DNA of 64,000 nucleotides from Telopea speciosissima. Lineage: Eukaryota > Streptophyta > Magnoliopsida > Proteales > Proteaceae. Shown here in pieces: positions 21,373 to 33,300 of this stretch. How positions within the stretch are numbered: the stretch's first letter is position 1; every line of letters begins with the position of its first letter. The notes under the pieces are model-generated. The model was not told where the DNA came from and searched no databases. It was given only the letters and a program-made list of their open reading frames with translations. The stretch lies in NCBI RefSeq assembly GCF_018873765.1, contig NC_057921.1:64469557-64533556 (forward strand). The letters run 5' to 3'. A program made the translations under genes and the position numbers.

Positions 21373-24300
21373 ATGGTTGAAACTAGGGTTTTAGAACCTG
21401 GAACTCCCGTCGGAGCTGATGAGAATGTGGGGAAGAACAAAGATTGGTGTATCTAATTTCGTTTTTGAAGACGGCTTTCCGACCTGTCCATGAAGTTTTG
21501 AAAAATCGAAACATCTTAGATTTTGATGAGTTGGAACGGAACTTGATGTTGAGAGAGCAAACGTTGAAACTTGATATGGAAGCTTTGGAGGCCAAGATGG
21601 AACATGCAGTTAAACGTGAGGTTGAACTAGAAGAAGAGTTGAAGGCTTGTCGAACTAGGTGTATGGAGTTGGAAGAGAAAAGTAGGATAGCTGAACAAGG
21701 CAGCAGGGTTTTGTTAGTTGAACTTGAGTGTGTGAAGAAAGATTGCATCTCTTTTGAAGATAAGTTAGGTGCGTTAGAAATCGATAAAATCTCCATTGAA
21801 GATGACCTCAAGAAACACAAGAGATTGTGCGATGAGCTCAAAGAGAAGTTCACTTGTCTCCAAGAAGATTGTAAAGTTGTATGTGAAAGAGAGAAAAGGG
21901 CACAGGAAAGGGTCTCCATTTTGTCAGAAGAGCTTAAGAAGGTGGAGAATGAAACAAGAGAGAAGTATGTTCAGCTGAAGGTCGAGAATATAGATTTAAT
22001 GCGCGCAAAGAAGAAAGCTGAGGATGAGATTGAGACTTGGAAGAAGAGGTTTGTGGAGTTAGAGTCTCGAGTCATTAGGTTGGAAGAAGATACCTTGGTC
22101 TTAACAGTGAAGGATCCACCGTTGTCCTTGTCCATGAAGCTAGATGCAGAGTCCAGAGATATGTTGAACACCATTTCTCATGTTGACAAAGAGAAGAACG
22201 AAGCAAGTAATGCAACCAAAAGTCCAGAAGAAGCAAATGGCTTGGGCAACTGTGCCAGTTTGGTCCATCCAAAAGTCAAAAACAAAAGGTTGAATTGTGA
22301 TGCAGGGGCAAATTTACATGCGAATGTGGGGTCTCCTTGCCTTTCACTGGACAAAGAAAGCAGAGATGTGCAGGCCACAGGTATTAAATAAATCATTTTC
22401 GTTCTTTACTTTGTAGTAAAATTAGTTTCTATCTATTGATTTTCCCTGGACATTGAATAATCTTTAGTTGGATTAGACAGACTTAATAGTAATATATTAG
22501 TATTGGTAGGAATAACAGTTGCCATTGTTGTTTTCTCAAGATGGTTAATATTAGGGGTTTAGTAATGCGCCAGGGTTTCTTTGTTGTGTGCTTACATGTG
22601 ATCTCTACTTGCATACATGCCATTCAATATGAAACTGTGGGCCACCAATTCAAAGAATTTTGTTTAGCTTATCTCCTAACTTAAAGAAACCAGTCCATCT
22701 GGTAGTAATATTATGATGGTTGGTGATACATGTGGTAGTAATATTAGCTTATCTCCTAACCTAAAGAAACCAGTCCAACCAGATGGTTATAACAATCCAA
22801 TCAATTCTGTCTTTATTCTCTACCTCCACATAAAGAATGGGCAATATGAAATCCTACGATCGGATGATATAAAATCCTATGATTTCTTTAACACTTGGGC
22901 TGGAAAAGATTCTATATAGGTAATGCTGATTGGATGGCTGGTTTGTTTTAGGTTGGTATATCCTGTTGGTGCTTATTATTTAAACCTAATTTTGTAAATT
23001 TGTAGTACAATTATTACATAGATTGAAGTGGAAGCAGGAGGGGGTGGAGAGCCTCCTAGCAATGACATTTTACTGAGGGTAGGTATTGAGCTGGTGCCTT
23101 TGTGCCATTTAATCAGTATTTCCTAAATTTCAATGATATATGCTATTTCTTTCACAGTTGCAAAAATAGAAGGAAGTCGTGACGATGGTCCCATTAACTG
23201 CATTAAGGAAAAGATAGGACTGTGACCTTTGGTAAAGGAGAAATAAAGTACCGAGGGTTTTACACTTGTAGACAGTCTTAACTTATATGTAACTGAAAGA
23301 TATTTAAATATGCAAATATATAATCCTTACAACAACAACAACTCAGCCTTATCCCAACTAGATGGTGTCAGCTAAATGAATCCTTGCCCTTCAATCAGTT
23401 CTATAACTCTCATAAGCCCAGCCTCTTCTTTCCCATTCATATGAAAAAGACCAGCTATGTTAATCTCATTAGGCCACCCGAACCCATCGCACCTTTGGCA
23501 AGAGGAGTTAGAAAGGTGAAAAGAGAACAAGATAAGACCTGCGGCTATCGCCCCTATCTAAGTGAGCGAGACTTTATCCATTAAACTTTCTATTTCAAGC
23601 TCGACTTGTAGCGAGATTCAACTTTAGATCCTGCAAGCTTCGGGTTTATGAAGAAAATCTTGATACAAGGCCTAAGCTTTGCATGTCTTTCCTCACCCAT
23701 TCTCCTAGTGTCATTTTAGGTCTGCCCCTTACTCTTTTAGTTCCTTCAATCTGAATCAAATCACTCCTCTGTACTAGAGCATCCAAAGGCCTCCATTGAA
23801 CATGGCCATGCCACCTCAAACAACTCTCTCGTAGCTTATCATTTATCGGAGCTACTCCTAAATCAGCTCTAATATGATCATTCCTTGCTTTATCCTTCCT
23901 AGTTCTAAGTGAGCGAGACTTTATCCATTAAACTTTCCATTTCAAGCTCGACTTGTAGTGAGACTCAACTTTAGATCCTACAAGCTTCGTTTATGAAGAA
24001 AATCTTGATACAAGGCCTAAGCTTTGCATGTCTTTCCTCACCCCTTCTCCTAGTGTAATTTTAGGTCTGCCCTACTCTTTTAGTTCCTTCAATCTGAATC
24101 AAATCACTCCATACCGGAGCATCCAAAGGCCTCCGTTGAACATGGCCATGCCACCTCAAACAACTCTCTCGTAGCTCCTCATTTATCAGAGCTACTCCCA
24201 AATCAGCTCTAATATGATCATTCCTTACTTTATCCTTCCTAGTTTTGCCACACATCCATCTCAACATTCTCATCTTCGCTACATTGAGTTTATCTACATG

Positions 24301-27300
24301 ATGCTTCTTAACTGCCCAACATTCTGCACCATACATCATAGCTGATCGTATGACTAGTGTATAAAATTTTCGTTTAAGTTTTAAAGGAATACGTCGATCA
24401 CACAACACTCTAGACGCACCTCTCTACTTCATCCATCCTATTTTAAATCTCTGTGAAGCATCATCTTCTATATCACATTCGTCATTTATGATTGAGCCCA
24501 GATATCTTAAAATAATTACTTTGCGGAATTTCCCTCTCATCAATTTTCACCATCTCTAAAGTTACACACCACATACTTCGTCTTTGTTCTACTAATCTTA
24601 AAGCCTATGATTCCAAGGTTGATCTCCATAACTCCAACTTGGTGTTAATCTCTCCTTATGTCTCGTCCACCTAAACAATATCATCAACAAAAGCATATAC
24701 CAAAGAACCTCACCCTTGAATGTCTCTGGTTAAAGCATCCATGATAAGCGCAATCAAATAAGGGCTTAAAGCTGATCCTTGATGTAATCCAATTGTAATT
24801 GGGAATTCACTACCTTGACCCCCACAGTTCCTACATTAGTCACCACACCATCATACAAATCTTTGATTATGTCCACATATTTACTTGAAACACTTCTCTT
24901 CTCCAGTACTTGCCAGATTAACTCTCTAGGGTCTCTATCATAAGCTTTTTCTAGGTCAATAAATATCATATGGTGTTGAGATAAGGCTACGTTACTCACT
25001 AGCGGTAACCTAGTCCTAGTTGGCTTTCATTACTTATTTTATTATGATTAGTTTTTAATTGTTTTATTCCTGTTTTTCCCCCCTATACGATTCCTATTTG
25101 GGATTCCTAGTTATAGTGGGAATTCCTAGTAGGAATAGGATTGGGGGGGGGGATTCATATCTTTGCTGTAATTTGTTTTTTATTATAAATAAGAGGCTGG
25201 GATGATCGATCAGATCATCTAAGCATTAGTCCAAGGCTGTTTACATGGTATCAAAGCCTAATCTGATCTAGGAACAGCTACTCCCGATTTCTAGTTCTCT
25301 CCTCTCTCTTATTTCTCAGTTTTTTCTTTTTTTTTCTCTCCACTACTCTCGGCCTCTTTCTCTCCATCAGGGCAGCAACTATGAGGTGATATAATGCAAA
25401 TTTAGTTGCTGCCCTCAATGTCACCTCATTGAAGATCGAAGAACAGAGGTGTGACCTATTTCTGCCGGCAGGTTTTTTCCATCCTTGGAGATCGAGCTAT
25501 TTTTCAACTGGGGTTTGATTTCTGCACTTATGGAGATTGGTTCCTGCTATTATTGGTCTGCACCAGTCCTTGTTTGAAGATTGCAACATTGGTTTAGATC
25601 CAATTCTGCATTTTTTTCTGTATCCTTTTCCTGCAATCAGATTTTATTCCTAAATTTGTCAAAAATTTAGGGCTTTTTATTGGCTCATTAGAAAGAGCTA
25701 ATTTTTGGAAGATATCTTCCCTGCTATTAGAGGGAAACTCGACCTCAGTTTCAGCCCATTCTGCAGGCTGAAAATTCTGCAATTTCAAAACCCATTATTC
25801 ACACTTGAATCAGGCTTTTTGAAGATCTGACTTTTCCTCCGCTTGGCTGAATCATGGGTGACTCAGAGATGACTACTGCTACTTCTGGAGGAGATCAAAC
25901 TAGGTCTGATTTTCTCCCTTATGCTGCTGCCATCAAGCTTGATGGTACAAACTACTTAATTTGGGCCACATCATTGTCCCTAACAGTGGCTGGAAGGGGA
26001 CTCACTGGCCATCTTACTGGCACCACCAAACAACCTACTGAAGAAGGGGCTGTTCGTACTAAATGGGCTGCCAATGATGCAATGGTCATGTCCTTTATTC
26101 TAAACTCTATGACCACTGACCTCTCTAGTCAGTATCTTCTCCTTGACACTGCTACACAGATATGGACAGTTGTCAAGGGCACTTATGGTCGTTCAGGTAG
26201 TGGTGCTCAGGTTTATGAAATTAAGAAGACACTCCAAAACACTACTCAGAAGGAGATGTCTGTCACCAAATACTATGCTGCCCTCAAGTGTTTATGGCAA
26301 CAATTGGATCACTATGCTCGGTTTCAGCCTACTACTACTGCTGATATTACTACCTACCACACCTATGTAGACCAATTCCGTGTCTATGATTTCCTGGCTG
26401 GCCTCAATGATGACTATGACCCTATTCGGGTGCAAGTCCTTGGACGGGTTCCTTTCCCTACTCTAGAGGAGACCTTTTCTTATGTTCACAGTGAAGAGAC
26501 ACGAAGGGCTGCCATAGTGCCATGATGTTTACTCCCAAAGTTGAGAGATCAGCCTTACCGACTGCTGGTTCCACTCCTGTTGCTTCTGCTGACAGTGTTG
26601 GTACTACTACCAAAGAGCCTGTTAAGTGTGAGCATTGTCACAAACCATATCACACTAAGGCTCAGTGTTGGAAATTACATGGGAAGCCAGCTGATTTTGA
26701 GGCTAAACGTGGTCGTGCTAAGTCTAAAAACAAAGCCAATCACACTGAAAGTGTAGCACCAACTCCCACTACTGACATCGGGTTCTCCCTGGAAGAACTC
26801 CAGGCTCTACGTCGTATGCTGAACACATTTGCTGCCTCTACTACGTCTGTTGCCAATTCAGGTTCCTTCTTTGCCCGTGCAGGTATTTCCTTTGCTGGTC
26901 ATTGTGCATCAGTAGCATCCACTCCATGGATCATTGATTCTGGTGCTACTGATCCCATGACAGGTTCTTCCAGTCTTTTTAATACATATTCTCTTGGTTC
27001 TGGTAAGGATAAAGTCAAAATTGCTGATGGGTCCCTCTCCTCCATCTCAGGGAAAGGATCCATCGGTTGTTCTCATTCTCTTACACTGTCATCTGTGTTG
27101 CATACTCCCAAATTTACAACTAACCTTCTTTCCATTAGCAATATCACTAAATCCCTGAATTATAAAGTGATTTTTTTTCCCACTCACTGTGTCTTTCAGG
27201 AACTGGACTCGGGGAAGACGATTGGATCGGGTAAAGTGCATGGTGGATTGTACCTACTTGATGGCGATCCTAAACATACTCAGACTTTACCTTGGGCATC

Positions 27301-30300
27301 TTTCTCCTCTGACTTACATAAATGGCACTTTAGACTAGGCCATCCCCCCTTAGGTACTTTATCAAATTTATTTCCTACATTAGTTAAAGACTGTAATAAA
27401 GAAGACTTTTTTTGTGAGCCTTGTGTCTTGGCTAAACAGACACGTTCAACTTATCCTATTTCTAATAAAAGATCCTCTTCCTTATTCCATATTGTTCATA
27501 TTGATGTGTGGGGGCCTAGTAGGAAAGCTTCCCTGACTGGCAATCGGTGGTATGTCACTTTCATTGACTGTTATTCTAGGTTCACTTGGGTATACCTTAT
27601 GCACACAAAAAGTGAAGTTTTTTTATGTTTTCAGCACTTTCATCAAATGATTAAGACCCAATTTAATGCCACTCTTCAAATTTTAAGGAGTGACAATGGG
27701 AAAGAGTATATGGAAGGTCAGTTCCACAAATACCTTGCTGCACATGGAATCCTCCATCAGACCAGTTGTGTCAATACTCCAGCCCAAAATGGTGTGGCTG
27801 AGAGAAAAAACCGCCACCTCTTGGAGGTGGCTAGGGCTCTTATGTTTGCTCGCAATGTCCCTTCCCTTTGTTGGGGGGATGCTGTCCTTATTGCAGCCTA
27901 TTTAATTAATAGGCTGCCCAGTCGGGTTCTTCTTTCGAAAGCCCCTATTGAGCTATTACTTGGCTCTTTTTCCTTTATAGTCCCACCTAAGGTATTTGGC
28001 TGCGTTTGTTATGCCAGGGATACAAGGTCCCCTGGTAAACTTGACCCACCTAGCCTCCGCTGCATTTTCTTGGGATACTCTGCTACCCAAAAGGGGTACA
28101 AATGTTACTACCCGCCATCTCGCAGGACTTTTGTTAGCATGGATGTTGTCTTTCATGAAATGTTCCATATTATGTGTCCCCACCTCTTCAGGGGGAGAGT
28201 GTTAGTGAAGATGTGCTGACTATTGACTCTCCACCTCCACTTCAGTCTGTTTACCATGAGTCTGAACCAGTTTGGCCTGCCCCTGGTACTCCCCGAGTCG
28301 GGGAGAGGTTCCTATACGGGGAGACCATTTCTATTTAGGGAAGCAAGCTACCCGGTCGGACTCTGTCAGAGGACTATTAGTAAATTTAGAGGAGGATTGA
28401 TGCGTAATATGAAGACCTATGCAAGGAAACATAAGCGAGTTCAATCAACTGTTGCTCCAGTACCCATCCAATTGCCGAACCCGGATCCAGAACCTGCCTC
28501 TCCACCTGGTAATGTTCCTGATTTACCTATTGCTCTTCGCAAAGGTGTCAGATCTTGCACTCAACATCCAATATCTCATGTTGTTTCTTATGATTCCCTT
28601 TCCCCATCCTTTCGTGCCTTTGTTTCTTCTCTTTCTTCTGTTCGTATTCCTAACAATTGGCAGGAAGCTTTATCAGACGGAAAGTGGAAGGCAGCTATGA
28701 TGGCAGAAATGGAAGCCCTGAAAAAAAATAACACATGGGAGCTTGTGGTTCTTCCACCTGGGAAGAAAATCGTTGGATGCAAATGGGTGTTTGTGGTGAA
28801 ACAGATGGTGGATGGTACTGTGGATAGGTATAAGGCACGACTCGTGGCCAAAGGGTTCACTCAGACATACGGCATTGATTACTAGGAAACTTTTGCACCT
28901 GTTGCCAAGTTAAATACTGTTCGTGTGTTATTATCTTGTACAGTCAACCTTGGATGGGATTTGCGGCAGCTAGATGTAAAAAATGTCTTCCTAAGTGGAG
29001 CACTAGATGAGGAGGTGTATATGGACATTCCACTAGGGTTCTCTTGTGACAGAAACAAAGGAAAAGTATGTAAACTGCAGTGTGCACTTTATGGGCTGAA
29101 GCAGTTACCTCGAGCATGGTTTGGGCGGTTCCACAAGGCCATGATTTCTGTGGGCTCTAAGCAGAGTAGTGCTGATCACACACTCTTTATAAAGAGGGTT
29201 CCTGAAAAACTCACTGTTCTTATAGTCTACGTTGATGATATAGTGGTTACTGGCAATGATGGTGATGAGATCAGACGGTTGAAGACCTTCCTTGGACAAG
29301 AATGTGAGATTAAGGATCTAGGGAAACTACGATACTTTCTTGGGATTGAAGTAGCCAGATCTTCTAAAGGCATTTTTCTCTCCCAGAGGAAGTATATCCT
29401 AGATTTATTGGCTGAGACCGGGTTACTTGGCTGTCATCCTTCAGATACTCCTATGGACCCTACTGTTCGACTCAAGGAGAAAGAGGGTGAGCTTGTTGAT
29501 AAAGGCCGGTACCAAAGACTTGTAGGGAAGCTGATTTATCTTTCACACACTCGTCCTGACATTGCTGTCGCCATGAGTACTGTGAGCCAGTTTATGCATG
29601 ATCCCTACTCTTCACATATGGAGGCTGTTCTTCGTATCTTGCACTATTTGAAGTCAGTTCCTGGAAAATGAATTCTTTTGTCTACGCATGGTCTTCTACG
29701 GATAGAAGCATACACTGATGCTGATTGGGCTGATTTTGCAGATCGCAAGTCTATTTCTGGGTATTGCTCCTTTGTAGGTGGAAATCTTGTCACGTGGCGT
29801 AGTAAGAAGCAAAATGTTGTTGCGTGTTCTAGTGCCGAAGCTGAGTTTCGAGCTATGGCACAGGGTATTTGTGAGTTACTCTGGCTTAAAGGGTTGCTAC
29901 AAGATCTTGGTGTTCCTATTCGTCTTCCTATGATGTTGTACTGTGACAACAAGGCTGCAATCAGCATAGCACACAACCTAGTACAGCATGATCGTACCAA
30001 GCATGTTGAGGTGGATAGGCATTTCATCAAAGAGAAGTTAGAAGAAGGGTTGATTTGCATTCCCTTTGTGTCGTCTACTGATCAACTTGCAGATATCTTC
30101 ACTAAGGGATTGTCTGGGAAGCTGTTTCATCCCAATCTAGTCAAGTTGGGCATGATCGACATCTTTGCTCCAACTTGAGGGGGAGTGTTGAGAAAAGGCT
30201 ACGTTACCCACTAGGGGTAACCTAGTCCTAGTTGGCTTTCATTACTTATTTTATTATGATTAGTTTTTAATTGTTTTATTCCTGTTTTTCCCCCACTATA

Positions 30301-33300
30301 CGATTCCTAGTTATAGTGGGAATTCCTAGTAAGAATAGGATTGGGGGGGATTCATATCTTTGCTGTAATTTGTTTTTTATTATAAACTAGAGGCTGGGGT
30401 GATCGATCAGATCATCTAAGCATTATTCCAAGGCTGTTTACATATGGAGATCCTTCTTGCAATCTCTAAATCTTTCCACGAGTCTAAGTAAGTAAATAGC
30501 CTTTGTTGTGGATTTTCCTGGCATAAAACCAAATTGGTTTTCTGTAATAGTAGTTTCTTGTCTCAGGTGGGTATCCTCTCCATAATTTCATAGTATGATT
30601 CATTAATTTTATGCCTCTATAATTGTTATAGCTATAAATATCATCCTTATTTTTGTAAATTGGAGCCACAATCCTTCTCATCCATTCATCTGACATTTTC
30701 CTTGGCTCATAATCTTATTAAGCAGCTTGGTTAGCCAAGATAAACAACAGATTCCTAAGCTCTTCCACACTTATATTGGGACCTCATCTGGGCCTTGCTT
30801 TACCTACTGATGTAATCCTTCCTGACGTGTAATTCTTAACCTCTTTCCACTCCCCAAACAGTTTTAAAATTTCTTAGTTCTTCTTTCTTTTCCTATTCCA
30901 AATTCTTTGAAAATTTTTTACATTCTTTTTAGTCATAATAATGGGCAACATAGAGTTTGGGCTAATTAGGCAATTCATTACGTTAAGATGATATTTAAAG
31001 CAATTAGACGCTAGTATGGATTATCATGCCCCCTTTTTTTTAATCCTTCTAATGTTGTTTAATATGCATTAGCTACTATAACCTATAGCTGTATCCCCCT
31101 TATTTTTCACTATATCTAAATGAATGAAGTGGGGAATCTGCTCCATCACTAGAACCCTTTTCCTTCTTTCTTTCATTTTATTTTTTATTTTTTTGTTGGG
31201 TGGGGAGGGGGGTTGTGATGTGGGTACGTCAAGTTGTGCCTCCTCCTTGTACTATTGCAAATTGCAATACATAAACTAAAAATATTGCAAAAGAGAAGGT
31301 TCCAAATGTTGGTCTTTAGGAACATGTATCCAATACTGAGACAGTGGTATGACACTATCTTAGTTCGTTTATGGAATTTCCCTTTCCTGTAAGGTACTTA
31401 AGGGAGCTGCAGATAGATAAACTTTGGTTCAATTCATCTAGACCTGGTAGAAACTTCAAGGTATCAAAAAAACTGAATTATGGGCTCCCTTGCTTGTTAA
31501 GTTTTACTTTACTGAACTAATGATTCTTGATTGAAGGCATCTGTATAGGTCATGTTTTGATTGCTCTCAGTGGTTGATGACATACTGAAATTGCATGTTA
31601 AGTCACACCATTGGATTGACTACATTCATCAATCACCACTGATTATTGGTTCCTAACTTAAATAGTACTTACCCTTATTAAACTGCCAAAATCTGCTTCC
31701 TTCCCTGATCCCAATGGAAACTTTGCAATTGTTTTGACAAATTGTAGCCCTCGTCTTAATTTAGGATTCAGCTGGTGGTAAAACTCAAGAACTGTTCCAA
31801 CTTTTGTGTGGTTTGGTGTTTTATATCCAAAATTGACTCCATTCAGTTTATCACATAGAGTGTACTCAATGACTTGTTGGTGGACCTTGGCTAACAACTC
31901 AACGCAATTCAATCAAGCTGTTTCTCCCAAACTAAACAGGGTTTTCATGAATCCTCTTTCACCATTTTTCTGAAGTAATATCTGTTGTGAACCCAAAGGT
32001 ATCAGTATCTGTTTTTACCACTTCTCACCAGGCCATTTTCAATCTTCCCCTTGTTATTCTAGCTGTATTATGCTCCATCTAACTCCTCAGTGGTACATTC
32101 AATGGCCTTTATTGAACCTGCCTTAAGCCCTTAATTACCTCATCCAATTTCTCTCAGCCATCCTTCTGACTGGGTAAAGGACGAGGTTTAATGCATCATG
32201 TTGGCAGCCCACAACTTTTTAACCCATGGCCAATCTTTTTAGCATGAATTCTAAAAGTGGAGCAAACACCCTTGAAATCCCACTTGGCCATGTCATTAGT
32301 TCACAATTTAAAGATGATTGCCAACTGCCACAGATTTTGTAACGCTATCCATGTTTTCTTGGTGAGGATTACACCAGGTTTATGATGACATGTTAATAAG
32401 ATATTGATCTTTGCTTAGTGAATTCCTCACCATTGATGATTCTATTGTTTTAGTTTCCTAATCAAAATTGATTCCATATCTCGACTGCCAATGTCCCACA
32501 CATTGTATCAGTTTTAATCTGACACAATTATTAGCTGGACTTGGTGTGTCAGGATTTACTGCTATCAAACCAGGCAAACCCAATGCCGTGAAGGATGGAC
32601 AACCTAAGGTCATTCATAAAAAACCAATTCATGCATCATTTGCAGTGATAATTATCTTTAGTGAATTTAATTCCTATTTTGCAGTTAATTTGGTATATTC
32701 ATACAACATGCATTCATTTTTACTGGTAAAGCTGTATGCCATTTTGGTCTTGTTTGGTTCTTGCGATGCATTATAGTTTACTACTGTTGAACTGATTCCA
32801 GTGCAAAGCAAATGAGTAACTCCTTTGCATGATTTCACATATATCAATTGAATGAAGACAATGTGCTAAAGTCTCTTTCCTTCATTGTTCTATAATCATG
32901 TAAAGGTCTTCCTTGTATTTGCATGCCACATGAGCCTTTGGTCAAAGTTAAGGAAGAGGACAACATCTCTTCAGAAACTGAGTTGCAACATGGGTTGGGA
33001 GTTAGAAGGCAGTTGGAGTTTGGACAAGAAGGGAGCACCAACAAAAAAATGGTTGGATCCAACCCTGGTAGTGGAAGGCCTGTGTCTGGAGGTGTCATCG
33101 AGATTGTTGATAGTGATGATGAAACTAGTGTAATGAACATTGTTGCAGTGGCTACTCCTAACATTAGGGACAAGGGGAAGGCACCAGTTTCAGTTGACAA
33201 TTCCTTGAAAGGTGTTTTGAAAGATGAAAAGGAAGTGACTTCTGAGAATTGTTTGAAGAGATTAGATACCAACCAGAGAGGGGAGGAAAATTGGAACAGC

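Larger units (their letters stand above)
24969..30447 (+). mobile_element. near full-length Ty1/copia retrotransposon (24974-30442), TSD TATGG
   Basis: Two LTRs (24974-25245 and 30186-30442) begin TGTTGAGA and end GTTTACA, and are flanked by the 5-bp duplication TATGG (24969-24973, 30443-30447). A primer binding site TGGTATCAAAGCC follows the left LTR. A purine tract (TTGAGGGGGAG) precedes the right LTR. The domain order gag, protease, integrase, reverse transcriptase, RNase H is that of copia. By eye the LTRs differ at about eight positions plus a 13-base deletion, so insertion is neither very old nor brand new. Stops and frameshifts in the coding region make it non-autonomous. It split an older LINE. 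Confidence 0.92.
23324..30900 (-). mobile_element. LINE (non-LTR retrotransposon), split by a copia insertion
   Basis: On the minus strand, reverse-transcriptase pieces are recognisable in order. YKNKDDIYSYNNYRGIKLMNH (about 30580-30660) lies right of the copia element. MIFIDLEKAYDR (about 24932-24967), then LVIRSAMMYGAECWAVKK, MLRWMCGKTRKDKVRNDHIR and LRWHGHVQRRP (24100-24370), lie left of it. The 3' end is a GGATAAGGCTGAG segment followed by (TTG)n at about 23324-23350. Multiple stops and shifts make it inactive. The right (5') limit near 30900 is approximate. The copia element at 24974-30442 sits inside it with TATGG duplicated, so the LINE is older. All of this lies in the large intron of the coiled-coil gene. 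Confidence 0.75.

Noticed and set aside
26522-28219. Possibility that the copia integrase frame is a host gene
   Set aside because: Zinc knuckle, protease and integrase core motifs occur in the copia order between matched LTRs with a TATGG duplication.
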